From contig CACMMU010000006.1 in the NCBI GenBank assembly GCA_902614835.1, positions 1-44,344 of the forward strand: DNA of 44,344 bases, written 5' to 3'. Positions 1 to 8,270 of this stretch are shown here, piece after piece. The translations under genes were made by a program, and so were the position numbers. Each line of letters opens with the position of its first letter. Within the stretch, counting starts at the first letter, position 1. Under the pieces are notes generated by a model that ran no database searches, was not told where the DNA came from, and saw only the letters and a program-made list of their open reading frames with translations. The DNA is from an uncultured Pelagibacteraceae bacterium (GTDB lineage Bacteria > Pseudomonadota > Alphaproteobacteria > Pelagibacterales > Pelagibacteraceae).

Positions 1-491
1 ATTTTTAAAGGACCGGTAATTCCAACATGGACTGGTAAACTCTGTTTTGAAATAAATTCTTTAATCGGTTCAGGATTTAAAAGCCATTGCGTTACAATGT
101 AGTCTGCAAAGGGTTTTTTGTCTTTCATGGCTTTCTCCAAATCAGAATCCGATATATCAGGAGACCCCTCAGGATGTCCAGCAATTCCTATCTTAAAACC
201 TTCAAATAATCCTGTCTCTAATATCTGTAAGGAGCAGTGATAGTCCCCGATGGGTTCAGCACTACCACCAATTACAAGAGCTTGTTTTACGCCGAAATCT
301 TTACACATGGTAACGTAGTCTTTTAAATCTCCGGAATTTTTAATTGATCTCGCAGGAAAGTGAGGGACAGGATTAAACCCGGATTGGACTAGCTCTTTAG
401 CCTTGTTCGCTACTTCCCTAAAATCATTGCCAGGCAACATGGTTATGTAAACATCTTTGACCTTTGGCAAAACCGCAAGGTCTGTCTTCAT
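1..491 (-). CDS. Methylenetetrahydrofolate reductase (MetF-family) protein, 3' end beyond window
   Basis: The minus-strand frame is open from 491 down to base 1, about 163 residues, and the C-terminus is outside the window. It begins MKTDLAVLPKVKDVYITMLP and contains the segments VPHFPAR, LVIGGSAEPIGDY, IGIAGHPEGSP and VTQW, which match the flavin-binding TIM barrel of the methylenetetrahydrofolate reductase family. The reaction would interconvert methylene- and methyl-tetrahydrofolate. An in-frame ATG at 515 is a possible alternative start adding 8 residues; 491 was preferred because the family-like sequence begins there. It is divergent from formate dehydrogenase, so a role in one-carbon oxidation rather than methionine synthesis is plausible but inferred. 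Confidence 0.8.
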   Translation of the reverse strand, partial: MKTDLAVLPKVKDVYITMLPGNDFREVANKAKELVQSGFNPVPHFPARSIKNSGDLKDYVTMCKDFGVKQALVIGGSAEPIGDYHCSLQILETGLFEGFKIGIAGHPEGSPDISDSDLEKAMKDKKPFADYIVTQWLLNPEPIKEFISKQSLPVHVGITGPLK

Positions 492-520
492 TGTTATCTC
501 TAAAGAAAAATGCATATTTC

Positions 521-556
521 CCGGGATATACCAGGGGACCCCTCGGCGTGTCCAGA
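521..556. promoter_or_regulatory. GC-rich dyad in the divergent metF-like/fdh intergenic region
   Basis: This short block is far richer in G and C than its surroundings. It holds an exact dyad (AGGGG-A-CCCCT at 533-543) and flanking complementary pieces (CCGGG at 521-525 and CTCGG at 542-546, with one G-U pair). It lies 40 to 80 bases upstream of the likely fdh transcription start and in the leader of the opposite gene. It could be an operator or a structured RNA leader; no known riboswitch consensus was recognised. Confidence 0.3.
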
Positions 557-591
557 AAAATCAATACAAGAAGAGTTTGACTTTGTGCCGC

Positions 592-597
592 TATAAT
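592..597 (+). promoter_or_regulatory. Probable -10 box for formate dehydrogenase
   Basis: A perfect TATAAT lies 22 bases before the fdh start codon. A good ribosome binding site (GGGAG at 613-617) follows. A TTGACT at 577-582 is only 9 bases upstream, too close to be its -35 partner, so activator help from the upstream dyad is possible but unproven. Confidence 0.4.
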
Positions 598-619
598 AGT
601 CAAATAAGTACGGGAGAAA

Positions 620-1819
620 ATGAAAGTACTTTGCGTTTTATATGATGATCCTAAAGGGGGCATGCCCAAGAGCTACCCTGTAGCAAGTTTACCAAAGCTA
701 GATAAATACCCGGATGGTATGGCTTTGCCAACCCCTAAGGGAATAGATTTTAAGCCAGGTCAATTATTGGGGTGTGTTTCAGGAGAGTTGGGTTTAAGAA
801 AGTTTTTAGAGTCTAATGGACATGAATTAGTTGTAACTTCTGATAAAGATGCAAAAGGTTGTAAAGCAGACAAGGAATTGGTAGATGCGGATGTTGTTAT
901 ATCTCAACCTTTTTGGCCCTATTATTTAACAAAAGAGAGGATTAAGTCTGCAAAAAAATTAAAAATGGCAATTACTGCTGGTATTGGTTCAGATCACGTA
1001 GATTTACAAGCGGCAATGGATAATAAAATTGATGTGGTTGAAGTTACTTACTGTAATTCAAGATCTGTTGCAGAACACATTGTTATGATGATTTTGTCTT
1101 TAGTTAGAGATTATCACAACCAACATAATATCGTTAATCAAGGTGGTTGGAATATTGCTGATGCAGTTCACAGATCATACGATGTGGAAGGTATGCATGT
1201 TGGAACAGTAGCTGCAGGACGTATTGGATTAGACGCATTAAGAAAAATGAAGCCCTTCGATGTTCATCTACACTATTTTGATAGACACAAATTACCTGAT
1301 TCAGTTGAAAAAGAGCTTAATTTAACTTTCCACGAGTCAGTAGAATCATTGGTTAAAGTTTGTGATGTAGTAACAATCAATTGCCCTCTTCACCCTGAAA
1401 CAGAAAATTTATTTGACGACAAACTAATAAGCAAAATGAAAAAAGGTGCTTACATTGTTAATACAGCTAGGGGAAAGATTTGTAATAGAGAAGCAATAGC
1501 TAAAGCTCTTAAATCTGGTCAATTAAGTGGATATGCGGGGGATGTGTGGTTTCCTCAACCAGCGCCAAATGATCACATTTGGAGATCAATGCCAAACCAC
1601 GGTATGACACCTCACACTTCGGGAACCTCATTATCAGCACAAGCTAGATATGCCGCAGGTGTCAGAGAGATTTTAGAATGTTTCTTCGATAAAAAACCAA
1701 TAAGAGACCCTTACTTAATCATTAAAGATGGCCAACTTGCAGGTATGGGTGCTCACTCTTACAGTAAAGGAAGCGCAACTGGTGGGTCGGAAGAAGCAGC
1801 TAAGTACAAAAAGAAATAA
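620..1819 (+). CDS. fdh: NAD-dependent formate dehydrogenase
   Basis: This 399-residue cytoplasmic enzyme would oxidise formate to CO2 and make NADH. It belongs to the D-2-hydroxyacid dehydrogenase superfamily, and its length is almost the same as the roughly 400-residue bacterial FDHs. Visible signatures are the nucleotide-binding segment VGTVAAGRIGLDALR, then HYFDRHKLP, whose Asp fits NAD preference. The catalytic segments are VNTARGK (Arg), QPAPNDHIWR and TPHTSGTSLSAQARYAAG (active-site His). The start ATG is backed by a GGGAG ribosome binding site. It converges with fhs, leaving only 3 bases between the stops. With fhs and the MetF-like gene it forms a one-carbon oxidation cluster that yields energy and reductant. 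Confidence 0.97.
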   Translation: MKVLCVLYDDPKGGMPKSYPVASLPKLDKYPDGMALPTPKGIDFKPGQLLGCVSGELGLRKFLESNGHELVVTSDKDAKGCKADKELVDADVVISQPFWPYYLTKERIKSAKKLKMAITAGIGSDHVDLQAAMDNKIDVVEVTYCNSRSVAEHIVMMILSLVRDYHNQHNIVNQGGWNIADAVHRSYDVEGMHVGTVAAGRIGLDALRKMKPFDVHLHYFDRHKLPDSVEKELNLTFHESVESLVKVCDVVTINCPLHPETENLFDDKLISKMKKGAYIVNTARGKICNREAIAKALKSGQLSGYAGDVWFPQPAPNDHIWRSMPNHGMTPHTSGTSLSAQARYAAGVREILECFFDKKPIRDPYLIIKDGQLAGMGAHSYSKGSATGGSEEAAKYKKK

Positions 1820-1822
1820 ATT

Positions 1823-3508
1823 TTAAAATAAACCTTCTATTTCACCTTTTTTATTTAATTTAATATTATCTGCAGCTGGAACTCTTGGAAGACCTGGCAT
1901 GGTCATTATAGAACCACAAATAACTACTATGAATTCAGCTCCACTAGATAATCTTACTTCTCTTACAGACAATGTATGACCAGAAGGAGCTCCCTTTAAT
2001 TTAGGGTCAGTGGAGAAGCTATATTGTGTTTTTGCTATACAAACTGGAAGTCTTCCAAACCCTGCCTGCTCTATTTTTTTAACTTGTTCTTTGATTTTTT
2101 CGTCTACCTCAATCCCTTTTGCACTGTAAATTTCTTTAGCAATTTTTTCTACTTTTTCTAAAATTGATGTTTGATCAGAATATAAATGTTTAAATTTAGA
2201 TGTGTCGTTATTCTTACATGTTTCTATCACATTATTTGCTAAATCCTTAGTCCCGCTTCCACCATCTGACCAATGTGTACAAAGACTTACTTTAACTCCA
2301 AGTTTAGAACATTGTTCTTGGATAATTTTAACTTCCTTGTCTGTGTCGGTAATAAAATGGTTGATTGCAACTATTACTTCTAAACCAAACTTTTTAATAT
2401 TTTTTATGTGTCTTTCTAAATTAGGTATACCTTTTTTGAGTGCATCAAGATTTTCTTTCTTAATATCGTCTTTCTCGACACCTCCATGCATTTTTAAAGC
2501 TCTTATTGTGGCAACAAGAACTACGCAACTTGGTTTTAGTTCTGCTTTTCGACATTTTATATTTAAAAATTTTTCAGCACCAAGGTCAGCCCCAAAACCT
2601 GCTTCGGTAATTACATATTCAGATAGTTTTAAAGCAGTTTTGGTAGCAATAATTGAGTTGCATCCATGGGCAATATTTGCAAATGGACCGCCATGAATAA
2701 TTGCAAGATTATTTTCTAATGTTTGAACTGCATTAGGTCTGATTGCCTCTTTTAATAATACTGTCATAGGACCATTGGCTTTTAAATCTTTTGCATAAAC
2801 AGGTTTTTTATCTTTGGTATAAGCAACTGTAATATTTCCAATTTTTTCTTCTAAATCTTTGATGCTGTTTGATAAACAAAATATTGCCATTACTTCTGAG
2901 GCAACAGTAATATCAAAACTGTCGTCTCTTGGAATATTTGCTTTTAATTTTTCGAGATTTATCTTTATTTTTCTAAGACCACGATCGTTTAAATCTACTA
3001 CACGTTTCCAAACTATATTTTCTGAATCTATTTTTAGTTTGTTTCCCCAATAAATATGGTTATCAATTAAAGCTGATAATAAATTGTGTGCTGAGGTTAT
3101 TGCGTGAAAATCTCCAGTGAAATGTAAATTTATTTGTTCCATTGGAACAACTTGTGCGTATCCCCCTCCAGCAGCTCCGCCTTTCATTCCAAAAGAAGGT
3201 CCTAAACTTGGCTCCCTGAGACAAACAATTGATTTTTTTCCAATTTTATTTAAACCATCATTTAAACCGATCGAAGTAGTTGTTTTTCCTTCTCCTGCTG
3301 GCGTTGGTGTTATGGCAGTTACTAAAATAAGATTACTTTTTTTTTCTTTTAATTTATCGATGTATTCAAAATTTAATTTTGCAATATGTCGACCCATTGG
3401 ACTAAAAGAAAAGGGATCGTCAGGTATATTAAATTTTCCAAGAACATCCCCTATTGGTTTCATTTTAGATGCTCTTGCTATTTCAATATCTGATTTAATT
3501 TTGGTCAA
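1823..3508 (-). CDS. fhs: Formate--tetrahydrofolate ligase
   Basis: This 561-residue ATP-dependent enzyme links formate and tetrahydrofolate to 10-formyl-tetrahydrofolate and can run in reverse during one-carbon oxidation. The P-loop [16 protein letters not shown] (about residues 68-83) is clear, followed by [37 protein letters not shown] and the C-terminal [12 protein letters not shown]. The length is normal. The start is TTG, because no ATG exists before the family's N-terminal KSDIEIARA block. The frame stays open some way upstream without a better start. It is convergent with fdh, whose product pathway it feeds or drains. Confidence 0.97.
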   Translation of the reverse strand: MTKIKSDIEIARASKMKPIGDVLGKFNIPDDPFSFSPMGRHIAKLNFEYIDKLKEKKSNLILVTAITPTPAGEGKTTTSIGLNDGLNKIGKKSIVCLREPSLGPSFGMKGGAAGGGYAQVVPMEQINLHFTGDFHAITSAHNLLSALIDNHIYWGNKLKIDSENIVWKRVVDLNDRGLRKIKINLEKLKANIPRDDSFDITVASEVMAIFCLSNSIKDLEEKIGNITVAYTKDKKPVYAKDLKANGPMTVLLKEAIRPNAVQTLENNLAIIHGGPFANIAHGCNSIIATKTALKLSEYVITEAGFGADLGAEKFLNIKCRKAELKPSCVVLVATIRALKMHGGVEKDDIKKENLDALKKGIPNLERHIKNIKKFGLEVIVAINHFITDTDKEVKIIQEQCSKLGVKVSLCTHWSDGGSGTKDLANNVIETCKNNDTSKFKHLYSDQTSILEKVEKIAKEIYSAKGIEVDEKIKEQVKKIEQAGFGRLPVCIAKTQYSFSTDPKLKGAPSGHTLSVREVRLSSGAEFIVVICGSIMTMPGLPRVPAADNIKLNKKGEIEGLF

Positions 3509-3567
3509 TAAGGTACCTGCGTTATTTTTGGCTTGGACTATGCCATAAAACTTGGTTACTTTAAATT

Positions 3568-3939
3568 ATGAAAAAAATATTGGTAATATTAGTTTTATTA
3601 ATTCAGTTTCCAGCAAATGCAGCTGATAAATACACGAATTTTTCTCTATCAAGCTTAGAAAAAGCAAAAAATACCGGCAAAACAGTAGTAGTTAATTCTT
3701 ATGAACCTTGGTGCTGGTCTTGCAGAAAACAAGACAAGGTGCTTATTGGTGCAAAAGACGAATTTAAAGGCGTAGTGTTTTTGACCTATCAACAAGGAAA
3801 ACATAAAGACATTGCTGAAGCACTAAATATTAGTGTGAGAACTACTATAGTAGTTTTTAAAGGTAAAAAGGAAGTTGCAAGAATAATTGGTCAGACTGGA
3901 AAAACTGAAATTTATTCGGCTATTAAAAAAGGTATTTAG
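3568..3939 (+). CDS. Exported thioredoxin-like protein
   Basis: The gene encodes 123 residues. An N-terminal hydrophobic stretch of about 18 residues ending in NAADK is a good Sec signal peptide, so the product should act in the periplasm. The rest fits a thioredoxin fold with the redox motif CWSC (about residues 49-52) within EPWCWSCRKQD, then the segment TTIVVFKGKKEVARIIGQTG, where Thr replaces the usual loop cis-Pro neighbourhood residue. The likely role is thiol-disulfide exchange; the partner is unknown. It is divergent from fhs and stands alone, followed by tRNA-Phe on the other strand. Confidence 0.8.
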   Translation: MKKILVILVLLIQFPANAADKYTNFSLSSLEKAKNTGKTVVVNSYEPWCWSCRKQDKVLIGAKDEFKGVVFLTYQQGKHKDIAEALNISVRTTIVVFKGKKEVARIIGQTGKTEIYSAIKKGI

Positions 3940-3947
3940 TTTTAGTG

Positions 3948-4022
3948 TGGTGGCCTTGGTTTGAATCGCACAAACGACACATACCTTTTCAGGGTACTGC
4001 TCTACTACTGAGCTACAAGGCC
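3948..4022 (-). tRNA. tRNA-Phe (GAA)
   Basis: A complete cloverleaf is visible on the minus strand. The acceptor GGCCTTG pairs with CAAGGCC, the D-arm is GCTC/GAGC, the anticodon arm is GTACC-CTGAAAA-GGTAT with anticodon GAA, and the T-arm is GTTTG/CAAAC. The CCA end is encoded. It lies 6 bases downstream of infA on the same strand and may be co-transcribed with it. Confidence 0.95.
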
Positions 4023-4028
4023 ATATTT

Positions 4029-4244
4029 TTAAAATCTAAAAGTAATTCTGCCTTTAGTCAAATCATAAGGTGTCATTTCGACTAAGACTTGATCGCCAGC
4101 TAAGACTCTTATTCTATTCTTCCTTAATTTTCCAGCAGTATGAGCTAGAACTTCATGATTATTTTCTAGTTTAACTCTAAACATAGCGTTGGGAAGTAGC
4201 TCTGTAACTTTACCCTTAAATTCAATTTTTTCCTGCTTATTCAA
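4029..4244 (-). CDS. infA: Translation initiation factor IF-1
   Basis: This 71-residue OB-fold protein binds the 30S A site during initiation. It matches the family over nearly its full length ([51 protein letters not shown]). The start codon is TTG, and that TTG contains part of the hisD stop (TTGA), so translation is probably coupled to hisD. An AAAGGT sequence just upstream, inside the end of hisD, can serve as ribosome binding site. In related alphaproteobacteria extra genes usually separate hisD and infA; they are absent here. Confidence 0.97.
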   Translation of the reverse strand: MNKQEKIEFKGKVTELLPNAMFRVKLENNHEVLAHTAGKLRKNRIRVLAGDQVLVEMTPYDLTKGRITFRF

Positions 4245-5542
4245 TTTTTACCTTTAATTCTCATTCTTACAGAACTCGCGTGACCATGTAAATTTTCATA
4301 ATTTGCTAAATTTATAACCGATGGGCCAAGTCTTTCAATACCTGATTTAGAAATTTTAATTACTGATTGTCTTTTTAAAAAGTCAAGAACAGACAAACCA
4401 GATGAAAACCTAGCTGTTCCAGAAGTAGGAAGAACATGATTTGGTCCTGCAAGATAATCCCCCATGGCTTCTGGTGAAAAAGATCCTAAAAAAATTGATC
4501 CCGCATTATTAATTAGTTTTAAATAATTTTCAGGTTTTTTTGTACAAATTTCCAAGTGTTCAGGTGCAATTTTGTTTACAACGTTTGCAACATCTCTCAT
4601 ATTTTTTGCAAAAATAGCTAATCCAAAATTTTTTAAACTACTTTTTATAATCTTGTATTTTGGCAAAAGGGCTATCTGAAAACTTAAACATTTATTAACT
4701 TTATAAATTAATTCTTTGTTATTAGTAACAAGAATAGATTGAGAAAGTTCATCATGTTCTGCTTGAGCTATTAGATCAGCTGCTATCCATTTTGGATTAG
4801 AATATTTATCTGCAATAACAGTGACTTCGGATGGACCTGCGAACATATCAATACCAACTTCTCCAAATACCTCTTTTTTTGCTAATGAAACATATTGATT
4901 GCCTGGTCCTACAACTTTATCAACTTTTTGAACTGTTTCAGTTCCATATGCAAATGCTGCTATAGCTTGGGCTCCACCAAGTTTATAAATTTTTTTAACT
5001 CCACATTTTTTTGCAGCATATAAAATACCTGGATTTATTTTTTTATTTAAACTAGGTACAGTCATGAAAATTTCAGGTACTCCGGCAACAATTGCTGGAA
5101 TACAATTCATCAAGACTGAGCTTGGATAGCTTGCTTTACCCCCGGGGACATAAACTCCTATTTTTTCTATCGGCACAGTTCTATATGAAAATCTATTTTT
5201 AAATTTATCAGTTGTAGAAAAAGTCCTTATTTTCTGATTTTTATGAAAATTAAGAATTCTATTATAAGCTAAATTGATATCTTTTTTTGTTCTTTCATTT
5301 AATAAATTAATATTCTTTTGAATTTCAGAAGATGAAAAACAAAGATCTTTTTTTCTTAAATTTTTCAGTCTATTAAATTTTTTTTCATATTTTATTATAG
5401 AGGAGTCATTCCCTTTTTTGATATCATTCAAAATTTTCCTAACCGAAGATGCCTCCATGTTTGAATTTTTTTTCCTTAAGCCGAGATAATAAGATAATTG
5501 ATTATCAAATCCTTTACTGTTTGCATTTAAAATTTTATTCAT
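4241..5542 (-). CDS. hisD: Histidinol dehydrogenase
   Basis: This 433-residue enzyme carries out the last two steps of histidine biosynthesis, oxidising L-histidinol to L-histidine with NAD and zinc. Key segments are [55 protein letters not shown] (zinc ligand and catalytic His region), APEHLEI and [20 protein letters not shown]. The frame is open further up, but the ATG at 5542 is chosen. It starts the normal-length protein and overlaps the last codons of the DUF2948 gene (ATGAATAA), so translational coupling explains the poor ribosome binding site. Confidence 0.96.
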   Translation of the reverse strand: MNKILNANSKGFDNQLSYYLGLRKKNSNMEASSVRKILNDIKKGNDSSIIKYEKKFNRLKNLRKKDLCFSSSEIQKNINLLNERTKKDINLAYNRILNFHKNQKIRTFSTTDKFKNRFSYRTVPIEKIGVYVPGGKASYPSSVLMNCIPAIVAGVPEIFMTVPSLNKKINPGILYAAKKCGVKKIYKLGGAQAIAAFAYGTETVQKVDKVVGPGNQYVSLAKKEVFGEVGIDMFAGPSEVTVIADKYSNPKWIAADLIAQAEHDELSQSILVTNNKELIYKVNKCLSFQIALLPKYKIIKSSLKNFGLAIFAKNMRDVANVVNKIAPEHLEICTKKPENYLKLINNAGSIFLGSFSPEAMGDYLAGPNHVLPTSGTARFSSGLSVLDFLKRQSVIKISKSGIERLGPSVINLANYENLHGHASSVRMRIKGKN

Positions 5543-5984
5543 CAAATATATTGTGCCTTGGTTTGTTTTTTGTTTCCCATGGTTCTCCCTGGTCATCTAG
5601 AAAGCAATCTATTACTTCCGAATTTACCTTAATAAGTTTGTCTCCAGCAAAATGTAAAACTATTTCGTAACTTTTATCAGACAATATTTTACTTTCAATT
5701 GCTAAAAAGTCCAAGAAATGATCCTTTTTTTTTTGATTAAGATTTTTTGCATTAACTGATAATACATTTTCAAACTTTAAAATTGATAAAATTCTTTTAT
5801 TTTTCCTAAAAACTCCTTTTTCAACGTCTTCCCACATAAATCTATTAAATTGAATAAGAAGTATTCTATTTTTATTTAGATGTAGAATATTTCCTGGTTG
5901 AGTAATTGAGTCTTGCAAATGTGCTGATAGCACTTTTAAATCTTCAATAGTAGTAGCATTTAATTTTAAAAATTTAATGGTCAT
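5535..5984 (-). CDS. DUF2948 family protein
   Basis: The gene encodes 149 residues. It opens with LKLNATTIEDLKVLSAHLQDS, contains NRFMWED and ends near CFLDDQGEPWET, the features of the DUF2948 family that sits between murA and hisD in many alphaproteobacteria. No signal peptide or membrane segment is seen, so it is probably cytoplasmic. The biochemical function is unknown. Its position in a murA-hisD operon is conserved but does not by itself reveal the role. The stop overlaps the hisD start by 8 bases. Confidence 0.85.
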   Translation of the reverse strand: MTIKFLKLNATTIEDLKVLSAHLQDSITQPGNILHLNKNRILLIQFNRFMWEDVEKGVFRKNKRILSILKFENVLSVNAKNLNQKKKDHFLDFLAIESKILSDKSYEIVLHFAGDKLIKVNSEVIDCFLDDQGEPWETKNKPRHNIFDE

Positions 5985-5990
5985 TTATTT

Positions 5991-7253
5991 TTAGTTAGAT
6001 CTAAAAATATTAGCTTTACATTTTCTTAATTTATTTTCTAATTTTTCATATCCTCTATCTAAATGATAAACTCTGTTAATTATTGTCTCATCTTCAGCTG
6101 CTAATCCAGCTAAAACTAAACTCACTGATGCTCTAAGATCTGTAGCCATAACTTCTGCACCGTTCAATTGTTGTGGGCCATAAACTAAAGATGTATCACG
6201 AGAGATTTTTATTTTCGCTCCCATTCGATTAAGCTCAGGAACATGCATAAATCTTTTTTCAAATATATTTTCTTTTATTTTTGAAATTCCATTTGCTCTG
6301 GTCATTAATACCATTATTTGGGCCTGAAGATCGGTAGGGAAACCCGGATATGGCTGTGTGCTAATTGAGACAGGTTTTATATTTTTAGAATTTAAAATAG
6401 TTATATCATTTTTATTTACTCGTAATTTTACATTCATCTTTTTTAAAACTGAAATTTCTTTTTTTAAAATTTTTGTATCTATCCCAGAAATTTTTAATTT
6501 TTTTCCTGTCAATGCCCCGGCTATTACAAAGGTTCCTGCTTCAATTCTATCAAACATAACTGTATGAGATACAGATTTTAAATTATGACTTCCGGATATT
6601 TTTACTTTTCTTTCTCCAATCCATTGAATTTTAATTCCCATTTTTTTCAGGAAAATTGTTAAATCTTTTATTTCTGGCTCGCACGCACAGTTACTCAAAT
6701 AAGTTGTACCCTTCGCATAGCTTGCTGCTATTAAAGCATTTTCGGTTGCCCCAACTGATATTGACGGTAATCTAATTCTTTTTCCAATTAAACCTTTTTT
6801 TGTTTCGGCTAAAATATATCCGTTTTTAATTTTTATTTTTGCACCCAATTTTTTTAACACAAAAAGATGTATATCTACGGGTCGTGAACCTATGGCACAT
6901 CCACCTGGTAATGATACTTTTGCTTTTTTAAACTTCGACAACAATGGACCGAGGACTATTAAACCGGCTCTCATCGTCTTTAACAATTTATATGGAGCGG
7001 TTGTTTTCAATTTTCTATTTTGATTGTGTATCAAAATTTTATTTTTACTTAAATCAAACTTTATATTTGATCCAATGTGTTTTAACAGTTCAACCATTGT
7101 AATTACGTCTTTTACAATGGGAACCTTGTTGATCTCTATTTTTTTTTTGTTGAGTATAGAAGCTGCTAGAATTGGCAAGGTAGCATTTTTTGAACCAGAT
7201 ATCCTTATTGCTCCAGATAATTTTTTTTTACCTTTGACTACTAATTTTTGCAT
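5991..7253 (-). CDS. murA: UDP-N-acetylglucosamine 1-carboxyvinyltransferase
   Basis: This 420-residue enzyme adds enolpyruvate from PEP to UDP-GlcNAc, the first committed step of peptidoglycan synthesis. Visible motifs are ISGSKNATLPILAASIL near the N-terminus, LPGGCAIGSRPVDIH with the catalytic Cys, and QPYPGFPTDLQAQIM, followed by ATDLRASVSLVLAGLAA. The Cys implies sensitivity to fosfomycin in principle. The ATG at 7253 is directly preceded by an in-frame TTG (7256), which is less likely. It begins 3 bases after the dcd stop, so the two are in one operon. Confidence 0.97.
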   Translation of the reverse strand: MQKLVVKGKKKLSGAIRISGSKNATLPILAASILNKKKIEINKVPIVKDVITMVELLKHIGSNIKFDLSKNKILIHNQNRKLKTTAPYKLLKTMRAGLIVLGPLLSKFKKAKVSLPGGCAIGSRPVDIHLFVLKKLGAKIKIKNGYILAETKKGLIGKRIRLPSISVGATENALIAASYAKGTTYLSNCACEPEIKDLTIFLKKMGIKIQWIGERKVKISGSHNLKSVSHTVMFDRIEAGTFVIAGALTGKKLKISGIDTKILKKEISVLKKMNVKLRVNKNDITILNSKNIKPVSISTQPYPGFPTDLQAQIMVLMTRANGISKIKENIFEKRFMHVPELNRMGAKIKISRDTSLVYGPQQLNGAEVMATDLRASVSLVLAGLAAEDETIINRVYHLDRGYEKLENKLRKCKANIFRSN

Positions 7254-7256
7254 CAA

Positions 7257-7811
7257 TCAAACTTTAGGGAGTGTTACGCCTCTTTGTTTCATATACTTCC
7301 CTTTTCTTTTTGAATAAGAGACTTCGGGTTTTTCATTTCCTTTAATAAAAACAAATTGTGCTGCACCTTCATTAGCATAAATTTTTGCTGGTAGCGGGGT
7401 AGTATTAGAAAATTCAAGTGTTACATATCCTTCCCATCCTGGTTCTAGAGGTGTTACGTTTACAATTATTCCGCAACGAGCATATGTTGATTTGCCTAAA
7501 CAAATTACCATTACATTTTCTGGAATTTTGAAATATTCAACAGTTCTTGCAAGAGCAAAAGAATTGGGAGGTATGATACATACTTTTGATTTTTTTGAGA
7601 CAAAACCCTCTTTTTTAAATTTTTTTGGATCCACAATTGTTGAATTGACATTTGTAAATATTTTGAAATCATCCGAAACTCTTGCATCATATCCGTAAGA
7701 AGATAGACCAAATGAAATTTTACCTTTTCTTATTTGTTTTGAGATAAATGGAGATATCATTTTGTTTTTTTTGCACATATTTTTTATCCATCTATCTGAA
7801 AGAACGGTCAT
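7257..7811 (-). CDS. dcd: dCTP deaminase
   Basis: This 184-residue enzyme deaminates dCTP to dUTP, supplying precursor for dTMP. The family signature is strong: [50 protein letters not shown] and [14 protein letters not shown], which contains the catalytic Glu. QGVTLPK-like residues (RGVTLPKV) close the protein. The length is normal. Its ATG overlaps the stop of the small 39-codon gene upstream (ATGA), and murA follows at once. Confidence 0.96.
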   Translation of the reverse strand: MTVLSDRWIKNMCKKNKMISPFISKQIRKGKISFGLSSYGYDARVSDDFKIFTNVNSTIVDPKKFKKEGFVSKKSKVCIIPPNSFALARTVEYFKIPENVMVICLGKSTYARCGIIVNVTPLEPGWEGYVTLEFSNTTPLPAKIYANEGAAQFVFIKGNEKPEVSYSKRKGKYMKQRGVTLPKV

Positions 7812-7927
7812 TTTTTTTCCTTAGAAATTTTATATTTTTCTTTAAATTTTCTTCTTTTTTTTAAATTATTTTTTAAAGCTAAATCTTTCCTTGAAAGAGG
7901 TACCTCTTTTCTTTGAGTAACTTTCAT
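7808..7927 (-). CDS. Small basic protein of unknown function (39 aa)
   Basis: This short open frame runs ATG to TGA and encodes 39 residues, very rich in Lys and Arg ([20 protein letters not shown] and a Lys-rich tail). It fills the gap between the 64-residue gene and dcd exactly: 5 bases after the upstream stop and a 4-base ATGA overlap with dcd. This fit suggests a real coupled gene, although Lys-rich frames arise easily in AT-rich DNA. No domain was recognised. Confidence 0.5.
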   Translation of the reverse strand: MKVTQRKEVPLSRKDLALKNNLKKRRKFKEKYKISKEKK

Positions 7928-7932
7928 AAAAA

Positions 7933-8127
7933 TTAATTTTTATCTGGATTTGTTAAATCATCCAAAGTTATAGGCTTTTGAATATCGTGCATCTTTTTTT
8001 CAGCTTCTTGATTATTTGAACGCGACATCCTCTTGGCTCTTCTTTCCTCTAGACGAGCCTTTCTTTTAGCTTCTTTTTTCATCGCTTTTTCGCCTCTGGT
8101 CGATTTATAATCGTAGTGAATACCCAT
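7933..8127 (-). CDS. Small charged protein of unknown function (64 aa)
   Basis: The gene encodes 64 residues. It starts MGIHYDYKSTRGEKAMKKEA, continues with a Lys/Arg/Glu-rich helical stretch and ends in a more acidic tail (TLDDLTNPDKN). No signal peptide or membrane segment is present, and the basic stretch could bind nucleic acid or form a short coiled coil. The function is unrecognised. It is the first gene of the run leading through dcd, murA, DUF2948 and hisD to infA, and a plausible promoter lies just upstream. Confidence 0.65.
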   Translation of the reverse strand: MGIHYDYKSTRGEKAMKKEAKRKARLEERRAKRMSRSNNQEAEKKMHDIQKPITLDDLTNPDKN

Positions 8128-8148
8128 AACTGCTCCGACATTTAGATA

Positions 8149-8177
8149 TTTTTACTTCTAAGTACAAATTAATGCAA
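8149..8177 (-). promoter_or_regulatory. Putative sigma-70-type promoter of the dcd-murA-hisD-infA run
   Basis: On the minus strand TTGCAT (8172-8177) and TAAAAA (8149-8154) are separated by 17 bases, about 20 bases before the first start codon of the run. The spacing is right but the -10 is weak and AT-rich DNA gives chance matches. Confidence 0.3.
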
Positions 8178-8270
8178 GTTTAATGTAAATCTGCATAAAT
8201 TATATCTGTTAGTTAGCTAAAATCTCTTAGTTTTAAGGTTCTTACTGAAGTAAAAAATTTTTAATGTACA

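Noticed and set aside
577-582. TTGACT as a -35 box for formate dehydrogenase
   Set aside because: It is only 9 bases from the TATAAT at 592-597, too close for a sigma-70 promoter, and no better -10 lies at the right distance.
424-669. Open minus-strand frame across the metF-like start and fdh start
   Set aside because: It has no family features and overlaps both real gene starts in another frame.
5543-5596. Longer start for hisD at 5596
   Set aside because: The extra 18 residues are not family-like and lie wholly inside the DUF2948 gene. The ATG at 5542 gives the normal length.
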